Below, one piece after another: positions 50,924 through 58,663 of a stretch of DNA of 64,000 nt. A model generated the notes under the pieces. The model ran no database searches, had not been told where the DNA came from, and worked only from the letters and a program-made list of their open reading frames with translations. Source of the DNA: Burkholderiales bacterium PBB6 (GTDB taxonomy: Bacteria; Pseudomonadota; Gammaproteobacteria; Burkholderiales; Burkholderiaceae_C); assembly GCA_002255925.1 (NCBI GenBank), contig NKIH01000007.1, positions 186,001-250,000 on the forward strand. Direction: 5' to 3'. A program made the translations under genes and the position numbers. How positions within the stretch are numbered: the stretch's first letter is position 1; every line of letters starts with the position of its first letter.

Positions 50924-52345
50924 TCAGTTGCGGCTGCACACCAGGCGCCGCGCGTCGCCGCTGTTGAGCACCATGCGGCCGGGTTTCAACTCTTCCACCT
51001 GGAAGCTGGCCGTGGTGCCCGACATCAGGTGCAGCACCCCGTTCTGCAGCGCATACCGGCCGGCGAAGGGCTTGCCCTCGAAGGAGCCGGTGACGCGGCT
51101 GGAGGCTTCCAGCACCATGGTCAGGCCACGGCCGGTGATGGGGCCGTAACACTGCCAGCTGCCCACCAGCAGGTTGACCGGGCTGTCGGGCTTGGCGGCA
51201 TCTGGCGTGTTGGCGCCGATCTGCATGGCCCGCGAGCGCTCACCGCTGCCGAGCTGCGTGGCGCTCATGCGCTGGATCCAGGACACCGGCACCGCGAAAT
51301 TCAGGTTCTGCCCGCTGGTGGACTGGAAGGTGACCAAGCCCACCAGTTGCCCGGTTTCATTGAACAAGCCGCCGCCGCTGGAGCCGGGCGAGACCGGTGC
51401 CGTGGTCTGAATCACCTCGCCGTCCGGCGTGCTGCGCAGCGATGACACCAGGCCGTCGCTCAGGGTCAGGTCCAGGCCTTGCGGCGAGCCGATCGCAAAT
51501 ACCTTCTGGCCGACCCGCACCGGCTCGCTGCCGGCCAACGTGACGGACGGCGCCGCCAGGCCAGGCACGCTGAGGCGGCACAGGTCGTGCTGCTCATCGG
51601 CCAGTTGCAGCCGGGCGTCGAATTCACCGCTGGCATGGCGCACCTTCAGCCGGTTGGAGCGGCGCACCACGTGGCAGTTCGTCAGCACCTCTTCGCGGCC
51701 CATGACCACGCCAGAGCCCAGCGAGCCGTCGCCCGCCTCACCGGCGGCATTGATGCGCACCACCGACGGCGCCACCGCGGCGAACAGCGCCTCCGGGCTC
51801 AGGGCGCCGGCTGCAGGTGCTGCCGCCAGGGCCGGCTGAGTCTGTGCGGTGGGCATGGCCGGTGCGGTGGCGTCACCACCCATCTGCGTCAGCGCAGGCC
51901 GGGCGATGGCGCCGCCGCCTTGCTCGGCGGCTGCTTGCTGGGTGGCCAGTTCCGCCGCGCGTTGGGCACCCTTGTGGGATTGGCGCCAGAACAGGCCCGC
52001 CGCCGCCAGCAGCACCGCCGCGCCCACCCACCACCACAGCGGCGAGATGCCGGTGGGCTCGGCCACCGGCAACTGCGCCCGCCGTGCGCGGCGCGCCGCA
52101 GTGGCGCCGGCCGTGGCCGTGGTTGCGGCCGCGGCATCGGCCTGCTGCGCCAGGTGGTGCAGCGACGCGTCATAAGCGGCGCGGCGCTGCGGGTGGCCCA
52201 GCGTGCTCCAGGCCTCGCGCAGGGCCAGGGCGCCCGCGTTGTCGTCGGGGGCCAGCAGCGCCCGACGGCGGTTCACGGCGTCACGGATGACCTCGGCGTC
52301 CGCGTCACGCGGCACGCCCAGCAGGGTATAGAGGGTCTTGCTCAT
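50924..52345 (-). CDS. Membrane-anchored trypsin-like protease with degenerate N-terminal J domain
   Basis: A 473-residue fusion. Residues 1-62 resemble a J domain (TLYTLLGVPRDADAEVIRDA, then LREAWSTLGHPQRRAAYD), but the essential HPD is APD (Ala32-Pro33-Asp34), so it should not stimulate Hsp70 normally. A membrane helix is at about 102-120. The trypsin-like domain has His225 (LTNCHVV), Asp254 (EQHDLCRL) and Ser323 (VSPGSSGGGLF), a complete triad. The last 100 residues are a separate beta-rich domain. The domain order puts the protease outside and the J part inside. 4 nt after radA. Confidence 0.85.
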   Translation of the reverse strand: MSKTLYTLLGVPRDADAEVIRDAVNRRRALLAPDDNAGALALREAWSTLGHPQRRAAYDASLHHLAQQADAAAATTATAGATAARRARRAQLPVAEPTGISPLWWWVGAAVLLAAAGLFWRQSHKGAQRAAELATQQAAAEQGGGAIARPALTQMGGDATAPAMPTAQTQPALAAAPAAGALSPEALFAAVAPSVVRINAAGEAGDGSLGSGVVMGREEVLTNCHVVRRSNRLKVRHASGEFDARLQLADEQHDLCRLSVPGLAAPSVTLAGSEPVRVGQKVFAIGSPQGLDLTLSDGLVSSLRSTPDGEVIQTTAPVSPGSSGGGLFNETGQLVGLVTFQSTSGQNLNFAVPVSWIQRMSATQLGSGERSRAMQIGANTPDAAKPDSPVNLLVGSWQCYGPITGRGLTMVLEASSRVTGSFEGKPFAGRYALQNGVLHLMSGTTASFQVEELKPGRMVLNSGDARRLVCSRN

Positions 52346-52349
52346 GGCT

Positions 52350-53726
52350 TCAGTGGTTGGCGACCAGGTCACGCAGGGCATCGATGGCCTGCTCGATGCG
52401 TTCCACCGCATGGATGGTCAGCCCTTCGATCGGTTTCTTGGGCGCATTGGCCTTGGGCACCACGGCCACGCTGAAACCCAGCTTGGCGGCTTCCTTGAGG
52501 CGCTCCTGGCCGCGGGGCGCCGGGCGCACCTCACCGGCCAGGCCCACCTCGCCAAAGGCGATGAAGCCGCGTGGCAGAGCCTTGCCGCGCAGCGAGCTTT
52601 GAATGGCCAGCAGCACGGCCAGGTCGGCCGCAGGCTCGCTGATGCGCACACCGCCCACGGCGTTGACGAACACGTCCTGGTCCATGCAGGCCACGCCGGC
52701 ATGCCGGTGCAGCACGGCCAGCAACATGGCCAGCCGGTCACGGTCGAGGCCCACGCTCAAGCGGCGCGGGCTGGGGCCGCCGGCATCCACCAGCGCCTGA
52801 ATCTCCACCAACAGCGGGCGGGTGCCTTCCAGTGTCACCAGCACGCACGCGCCGGGCACCGGCTCGGCATGGGTCGAGAGAAAGATGGCGCTGGGGTTGC
52901 TGACGCCCTTCAGGCCCTTTTCCGTCATCGCGAACACGCCGATCTCGTTCACCGCGCCAAAGCGGTTCTTGATGGCGCGCACCAGGCGGAAGCTGCTGTG
53001 GGTATCGCCCTCGAAATACAGCACCGTATCGACGATGTGTTCCAGCACGCGCGGCCCGGCGAGTGCACCTTCCTTGGTGACGTGGCCCACCAGCACGATG
53101 GCGCAGCCGCCGGCCTTGGCCGTGCGGGTGAGTTGCGCCGCGCATTCACGCACCTGCGCCACCGAGCCCGGGGCCGAGCTGAGCTGCTCGGAATACAGCG
53201 TCTGGATCGAATCGATCACGCAGAAAGCCGGCTGCTCGGCCTCGATGGTGGCGAGGATCTTCTCCAGGCTGATCTCGGCCAGCACCCGCACCGATGTACC
53301 GCTCAGCCCCAGACGCCGGGAGCGCAGGGCGACCTGTGCGGGGGATTCTTCACCGGTGACATAAAGCACCTTCACTCTGTTCGCCAGCGCATCGACCGCC
53401 TGGAGTAACAAAGTGCTCTTGCCGATACCCGGGTCGCCGCCGATCAGCACCACACCGCCTTCGACGATGCCGCCACCCAGCACCCGGTCGAGCTCGTCGA
53501 TGCCAGTGGGGGTGCGGTCGATGTCGGTGGCCTCGATCTCGCTCAGCGTCGTCACCGGCTGGCTTTTGGCCAAAGCCTGAAAACGGTTCTTTGCGGTGCC
53601 GGAAACAGGCTCTGCGACCCCTTCTTCGAGCGTATTCCACGCTTTGCAGTGCGGGCACTGGCCCAGCCAGCGCGGGCTGGTGCCGCCGCAGTCCTGGCAG
53701 GTGTAGACGGTTTTGGCTCGGGACAT
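52350..53726 (-). CDS. radA: DNA repair protein RadA
   Basis: RecA-like helicase that helps branch migration in recombination. 458 residues: N-terminal C4 zinc finger (YTCQDCGG ... CPHCKAWNT), Walker A GDPGIGKSTLL, Walker B region FCVIDSIQTLYS, the RadA-specific IKNRFGAVNEIGVF motif, and a C-terminal Lon-protease-like domain (GRALA... GLDRDRLAMLLAVLHRHAG). Normal length and order. It is the first gene of a two- to three-gene run with the J-domain/protease and ABM genes. Confidence 0.96.
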   Translation of the reverse strand: MSRAKTVYTCQDCGGTSPRWLGQCPHCKAWNTLEEGVAEPVSGTAKNRFQALAKSQPVTTLSEIEATDIDRTPTGIDELDRVLGGGIVEGGVVLIGGDPGIGKSTLLLQAVDALANRVKVLYVTGEESPAQVALRSRRLGLSGTSVRVLAEISLEKILATIEAEQPAFCVIDSIQTLYSEQLSSAPGSVAQVRECAAQLTRTAKAGGCAIVLVGHVTKEGALAGPRVLEHIVDTVLYFEGDTHSSFRLVRAIKNRFGAVNEIGVFAMTEKGLKGVSNPSAIFLSTHAEPVPGACVLVTLEGTRPLLVEIQALVDAGGPSPRRLSVGLDRDRLAMLLAVLHRHAGVACMDQDVFVNAVGGVRISEPAADLAVLLAIQSSLRGKALPRGFIAFGEVGLAGEVRPAPRGQERLKEAAKLGFSVAVVPKANAPKKPIEGLTIHAVERIEQAIDALRDLVANH

Positions 53727-53905
53727 GGCGGCGCGGCCGCAAGCGGCCTTCAGGAATCGGGTTGGCAGTGATTCTCGCCGAGGTGTTGCAACACGCCTGA
53801 CGTTTCCACACCGCTCCTTACAAGCGGTCGCTTCGGCCGGACCGGCGCGCCCCGATAACCCGGGCTGGCGGCCAACCCGGCCGCTCCAACCGGACCTTCA
53901 CTGCC

Positions 53906-55300
53906 ATGCACTTCCGCTTCACCACCACCATCCGTCCCGTGTTCATGGCCATCGCACTGCTCCTCTCAGGAGCGGCTTCCTACGGCCAGAGCACCCCTGT
54001 CACGGTCGCCGTCGGCCCGGTCAACCCCATGCCCGCAGGCGCCATTCAGATCTCCCGGCTGATGGACGTGCCCTGGTCCAACCTGCCACCCGGCTCGGTG
54101 GTGCTGGTCGGCCCGGGCAACCAGCCCGGCCCGATCACCATCACCTCCCAGGGCACGGCCGCGCAACCGATCACGGTGCGCGCCGCTCTCGCAACCCAGC
54201 CGCCCATCATCGGCAGCGCCATCGACTTCCAGGGTGCCGCCTACGTGAAGCTGAAGAACATGGTGGTGGACGGCTCACCCTGGGCCTCGGTCGTCGTGCG
54301 TCGCGGCAGCCACCACCTGACCATCGACCACAACACCCTGCGCAACTCCGACCAGGGTCTGTCGATCAGCGACGGCGCCGGCACGGGCCACCAGATCACG
54401 AACAACCTGATCGAGGGCCACCGCACCGGGGGCATCGGCATCGGCCTGGTGAACGCCTCGCCCACCGACCGCACCCGCATCGCCGGCAACCTGATCCGCA
54501 ACAACGGCCACCACGGCATTGAGCTGAACGCCTCGAACTACCTGGTCGAATACAACACCACCACCGGCAACGGCATGGCCATCGGCGGCACCTCGGGCAT
54601 CCACATCTATGCCAAGGATGCGGCCGAGAACAGCGGCGACGACAACATCATCCGCTTCAACTTTTCCTACGCCAACCACGACCGGATCGCCTATGACGGC
54701 AACGGCATCCAGATCGACCAGTGGTGCGACCGCAATGTGGTGGAGAACAATGTGGTCTGGGGCAACGACGGGGCCGGCATCATCGTCTTCGATGCCAGCG
54801 ACAACCGCGTCGTCGGCAACACCGCCATCGGCAACATGCGCGACCCCAAGCGCGGCCTGTGGGGCGCGGGTGAGCTGATCGTCAGCACCTTCAGCCCGGC
54901 TGTGGACCGCACCCGCAACAACCTGATCGCGAACAACGTGCTGGTATCGACGCGGGCCGATGTGCCAGCGCTGTTCGTGGACGCCGCCACGAACGACAAC
55001 CCCAACACCATCGGGCCGAACTTCATGTCGAACCGCCAGGGCGGCTGGCTGCTGCAACGCGGCACCGGCATGACTCGCGTGGCGGCTGAACTGGACGCGC
55101 TGGCCGGCACCACCGGCAACCTGGGCACCGCCGTGAGCTTCATGGACGAAGCGAACCCGCTGGGCCACGGCATGCGCCTGCAGCACACCCCGCCCGGCCT
55201 GGGCGTGCGACTGCCAGGCATGCACCGCGACATGATGGGCGGCGCACCGCTGAAGGGCTACAGCCTGTTCGGGGCCTATTACACTGCCCCAGGCCTCTGA
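53906..55300 (+). CDS. Secreted right-handed parallel beta-helix protein
   Basis: A 464-residue exported protein. The signal peptide is followed by Ala/Ser (ALLLSGAASYG/QS). The body has repeated beta-helix turns rich in Asn and Gly (NTLRNSDQGLSIS, NLIEGHRTGGIGIG, NNVVWGNDGAGIIVF, NTAIGNMRDP), typical of pectate-lyase-like NosD/PL-type folds. Such folds include polysaccharide lyases, epimerases and surface proteins; no catalytic residues can be fixed. It stands alone between radA (divergent) and the LysE gene. Confidence 0.83.
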   Translation: MHFRFTTTIRPVFMAIALLLSGAASYGQSTPVTVAVGPVNPMPAGAIQISRLMDVPWSNLPPGSVVLVGPGNQPGPITITSQGTAAQPITVRAALATQPPIIGSAIDFQGAAYVKLKNMVVDGSPWASVVVRRGSHHLTIDHNTLRNSDQGLSISDGAGTGHQITNNLIEGHRTGGIGIGLVNASPTDRTRIAGNLIRNNGHHGIELNASNYLVEYNTTTGNGMAIGGTSGIHIYAKDAAENSGDDNIIRFNFSYANHDRIAYDGNGIQIDQWCDRNVVENNVVWGNDGAGIIVFDASDNRVVGNTAIGNMRDPKRGLWGAGELIVSTFSPAVDRTRNNLIANNVLVSTRADVPALFVDAATNDNPNTIGPNFMSNRQGGWLLQRGTGMTRVAAELDALAGTTGNLGTAVSFMDEANPLGHGMRLQHTPPGLGVRLPGMHRDMMGGAPLKGYSLFGAYYTAPGL

Positions 55301-55329
55301 CTCAAAGCGCCCGCCCGGGCCACTCCCCC

Positions 55330-55980
55330 ATGGACTTCGCAACCTGGCTGCCCTTTTTCGTGACCACCCTGGTGGTCAGTCTTTCGCCCGGCCCGGGTGC
55401 GATTGCCGCCATGGGCGCAGGCCTGAACCACGGCTTCCGCCGTGGCCAGGCCGTCGCCTTTGGCCTGGCGGTGGGGGTGTGGACTCAGTTGCTGGTAGTT
55501 GGCGTGGGCCTGGGTGCGCTGCTGGCCACCAGTGAAACTGCGTTCACGGTGGTGAAGTGGCTGGGCGCGGCCTACCTGGTGTGGATGGGCATCCAGCAAT
55601 GGCGCTCACCCGCCAGCCCGATCACGGCCCAGGACGCCACCAGCACCGACGCTGACGCCCAGGCGCCAGGCAGCCACCGCAAGGCGCTGTTCCTGCGCGG
55701 CTGGACGGTGAACGCGCTGAACCCCAAAGGCACGGTCTTCCTGCTGGCGGTGCTGCCCCAGTTTGTCGACATGCACCAGCCGCTGCTGGCGCAGTACCTG
55801 ACCATCGGCATCACCTTCGGCCTGATCGAATGCACCGTGATGACCGGCTACGTGGCGCTGGCCGCACGCGTGCTGGGCCTGCTGCGCACGCCGCGTCAGA
55901 TCAGCTGGCTGAACCGCACTTTCGGCAGCCTGTTCGTGGTGGCGGGTGTGGTGCTGGCCGGCTTCAAGCGCAGCACCTGA
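55330..55980 (+). CDS. LysE-family amino acid exporter
   Basis: Inner-membrane transporter of 216 residues with five to six helices. Typical family features: SLSPGPGAIAAMGAGLNHG near helix 1, AAYLVWMGIQQWRS, and GWTVNALNPKGTVFLLAVLPQF. Members export lysine, threonine, homoserine lactones and other small metabolites. Starts 29 nt after the beta-helix gene and converges with oxyR (7 nt apart). Substrate unknown. Confidence 0.9.
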   Translation: MDFATWLPFFVTTLVVSLSPGPGAIAAMGAGLNHGFRRGQAVAFGLAVGVWTQLLVVGVGLGALLATSETAFTVVKWLGAAYLVWMGIQQWRSPASPITAQDATSTDADAQAPGSHRKALFLRGWTVNALNPKGTVFLLAVLPQFVDMHQPLLAQYLTIGITFGLIECTVMTGYVALAARVLGLLRTPRQISWLNRTFGSLFVVAGVVLAGFKRST

Positions 55981-55987
55981 AGGCCGC

Positions 55988-56911
55988 TCAGGCGCTGAGG
56001 CGAACCACGCCCGGCAGCGCGCAGGCGTAGATGGCGTTGCGCAGCGCCGCGATGGCCTCGTAGCGGGTGAAGCTGCGGCGCCAGGCCAGCACCACCCGGC
56101 GCATCGGCACCGGCGCCTCGAAGGGCACATGCACCAGGTGGGGCTGCGGCGTGGCCGGCACCGACAAGCCCGGCACCACCGTGATGCCCATGCCCGAGGC
56201 CACCATGTGCTTGATGGTTTCGAGGGATGAGCCCTCAAAGCTCTTCTTGATGCCCTCGGTGTCACTGGAGAAGCGCGCGAACTCGGGGCAGACCTCGAGC
56301 ACATGGTCGCGGAAGCAGTGGCCGGTGCCCAGCAGCAGCATGGTTTCCTGCTTCAGCTCCTGCGAGCTGATCTGGCTGCGCCCGGCCAGCGGATGGCTGG
56401 CGGGCATGGCCACCATGAAAGGCTCGTCGTAAAGCGGCGCCAGCGCCAGGCCGGTGTCGGGGAAGGGCTCGGCCATGATGGCGCAGTCGATCTCGCCGGT
56501 GCGCAGCATGTCGAGCAGCTTCACGGTGAAGTTCTCCTGCAGCATCAGCGGCATCTGCGGCGTTTGCTCGATGGCGTTTTTCACCAGATCGGGCAGCAGG
56601 TAGGGGCCGATCGTGTAGATGATGCCCAGGCGCAGCGGGCCGGCCAGGGGGTCTTTGCCGCGCTTGGCGATTTCACGGATGCCCTGGGCCTGCTCGATGA
56701 CGCTCTGGGCCTGGCGGACGATGGCCTCACCAAGCGGGGTCATCGAAACTTCGCTGGAGCCGCGCTCGAAGATCTTCACGTCGAGCTCTTCTTCCAGCTT
56801 CTTGATGGCCACCGACAAGGTGGGCTGGGAAACGAAGCAGGCTTCTGCAGCGCGGCCGAAATGGCGCTCCCGCGCCACGGCCACGATGTATCGAAGTTCA
56901 GTCAGGGTCAT
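55988..56911 (-). CDS. oxyR: Hydrogen-peroxide-inducible activator OxyR
   Basis: LysR-type redox sensor of 307 residues. The helix-turn-helix is at about residues 1-60 (ELRYIVAVARERHFGRAAEA, CFVSQPTLSVAIKKLEEEL). The redox pair is conserved exactly: Cys199 and Cys208 in GTGHCFRDHVLEVC, with His198 and Arg201 as in E. coli OxyR. It would activate peroxide-defence genes after disulfide formation. A perfect hairpin lies immediately upstream of the start. Confidence 0.96.
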   Translation of the reverse strand: MTLTELRYIVAVARERHFGRAAEACFVSQPTLSVAIKKLEEELDVKIFERGSSEVSMTPLGEAIVRQAQSVIEQAQGIREIAKRGKDPLAGPLRLGIIYTIGPYLLPDLVKNAIEQTPQMPLMLQENFTVKLLDMLRTGEIDCAIMAEPFPDTGLALAPLYDEPFMVAMPASHPLAGRSQISSQELKQETMLLLGTGHCFRDHVLEVCPEFARFSSDTEGIKKSFEGSSLETIKHMVASGMGITVVPGLSVPATPQPHLVHVPFEAPVPMRRVVLAWRRSFTRYEAIAALRNAIYACALPGVVRLSA

Positions 56912-56937
56912 GCCGCGATTGTGCAGACAATCGCGGC
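56912..56937 (-). promoter_or_regulatory. Perfect hairpin directly before the oxyR start codon
   Basis: Minus-strand stem GCCGCGATTGT / ACAATCGCGGC, 11 bp with no mismatch and loop CTGC. The 3' arm ends at the ATG of oxyR. No Shine-Dalgarno sequence is visible elsewhere, and no T-run follows, so it is not a terminator. It may be an operator dyad or an RNA structure that hides the start. Confidence 0.7.
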
Positions 56938-56959
56938 CCCTGGCTGAATCAGGCGACGA

Positions 56960-58534
56960 TCACGGACGGTTGACGGCCGTCCAGGCGGCGGCCACGGCCA
57001 GCGCTTCGGTGGAGCCGGCGCCGTACAGGTCAACCGCAGCCTTCAGCGTGTCGGTGCGGGCCTTGGCGTAGGTTTCGCTGGCGGTCATGTAGACCGTCAG
57101 GGCCCGGTACCAGATCTTCGCGGCCTTGTCGCGGCCGATGCCGGTCAGGCTGCCCGAGCCCGTGGCCACGCGCGTGTCACCCGCCTGGCAGGTGGGCGAC
57201 GCCGGCAAACCAGCCGGTGCCGTGCCTTCGGCCAGCAGGAAGAAGAAGTGGTTGGCCACGCCCGACGAGTAATGCACGTCGATGTTGCCCACGCCCGAGT
57301 ACCAGCAGTCGGCGGACGAGCCGTCGCGGCTGGGCTTGTTCATGTAGCGCAGCGCCTTGCCGGGGGTCTTGGAGATTTCCTCGCCGATGTCGTAGTCACC
57401 CGGGTCATTGGCGTTGGCCGCGTAGTACTCGACCATGGAGCCGAAGATGTCCGAGGTGCCTTCGTTGAGGCCACCCGACTCACTGGAGTAGATCAGGCCG
57501 GCGGTGCGCGAGGTCACGCCGTGGGTCATTTCGTGGCCCGCCACATCCAGCGACACCAGCGGGTTGAAGAAGCTGCCGTCGCCGTAGGTCATGCAGAAGC
57601 AGGAGTCGCTCCAGAAGGCGTTGTCGTAGTTGCTGCTGTAGTGCACGCGGGAATAGGCGCCCTTGCCGTCGTTGGCAATGCCGCTGCGGCCCAGCACGTT
57701 GAGGTAGTAGTCCCAGGTGGTGTTCTGGCCGTAGGCGGCGTCGGCAGCAGCGGTCTGCTTGTCGGTCTTCAAGCCGTTGCCCCAGGCGTTGTTCGCATCC
57801 TTCATGACCTTGCCGCCGCTGGTGGCGTTGGCCATGTCCTTGACGGTGTGGCCGCCGCGGGTCAGGTCTTCCAGGGCGTACTTGGTGCCCTTGTTGTTCA
57901 GGTTGCCGTGCAGCGGCACGACGCCGGAGTACAGCGTGTTGCCCGTGCCCACCGCGTCAGCGGTGTGGATGTCGTCCCAGCGGTCGATCAGCGCGCCGGT
58001 GCGGGCGTCGATCAGCAGGTGGGCTTCGCTCGGGGTGCCGTCGGCGCGCACGCCGTGCACCTGCACGTCCCAGGCCAGGCGCGCATCCGCGGTGCGGGCG
58101 TGGATCACCAGTTCCTTGCCGACGATCTGGCCGTCGAAATGACCAAACTTGGCCAGCGCTGACTTGGCGGCGGCATCGGCCTTCACGGTGGGCTTGACGC
58201 TCAGCGTCAGCACTTGCTCTTGCTGACGGCTCACGTCGATCAGGCGGCCACCGGCGGCGCTGTGCACCACCACGTCACCACCGATCACGCGCAGGCCCTG
58301 GTGGCTGCGGTTCAGGCGGACGTGCTCGGTGCCGTCGGCATCAACCACGAGGTCCACGGGCGAGAAGGCGTCGGCGCTGCTGACGCGCGCATCAGACGAC
58401 GCAGCGGCACTCAACTGGGCCAGTGCACGCTGCACGGCAGGGTGGTCATCGGCGGGCTTGGCAGCCAGCGCCAGGCCTGAGGTACAGGCCAGCAGAGCAG
58501 CCAGGGCCGCAGCGCGAAGAGGAAAGCGGGTCAT
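56960..58534 (-). CDS. M4-family (thermolysin-like) metallopeptidase, secreted
   Basis: Extracellular zinc protease of 524 residues. The signal peptide MTRFPLRAAALAALLACTSGLALA is followed by an FTP/PepSY-type propeptide (to about residue 190). The catalytic domain has the zinc helix DVAGHEMTHGVTSRTAGL (HExxH) and the third-ligand motif GGLNEGTSDIFG. The start at 58534 has AAGGAA upstream. It lies between recG and oxyR, which are neighbours in many relatives, so it may be a later insertion. Confidence 0.92.
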   Translation of the reverse strand: MTRFPLRAAALAALLACTSGLALAAKPADDHPAVQRALAQLSAAASSDARVSSADAFSPVDLVVDADGTEHVRLNRSHQGLRVIGGDVVVHSAAGGRLIDVSRQQEQVLTLSVKPTVKADAAAKSALAKFGHFDGQIVGKELVIHARTADARLAWDVQVHGVRADGTPSEAHLLIDARTGALIDRWDDIHTADAVGTGNTLYSGVVPLHGNLNNKGTKYALEDLTRGGHTVKDMANATSGGKVMKDANNAWGNGLKTDKQTAAADAAYGQNTTWDYYLNVLGRSGIANDGKGAYSRVHYSSNYDNAFWSDSCFCMTYGDGSFFNPLVSLDVAGHEMTHGVTSRTAGLIYSSESGGLNEGTSDIFGSMVEYYAANANDPGDYDIGEEISKTPGKALRYMNKPSRDGSSADCWYSGVGNIDVHYSSGVANHFFFLLAEGTAPAGLPASPTCQAGDTRVATGSGSLTGIGRDKAAKIWYRALTVYMTASETYAKARTDTLKAAVDLYGAGSTEALAVAAAWTAVNRP

Positions 58535-58663
58535 GGTCAGGTTCCTTGTGGGTGTGATCCGCGGCCAGTATCCAGAGCCGTCGGGGCGCCTCACATCCCC
58601 TGCTCATGGGAGCACAAACCCGAACCCGGAGTGGCAGCACCCGACAAGGCCGCCAGCGCTAGA

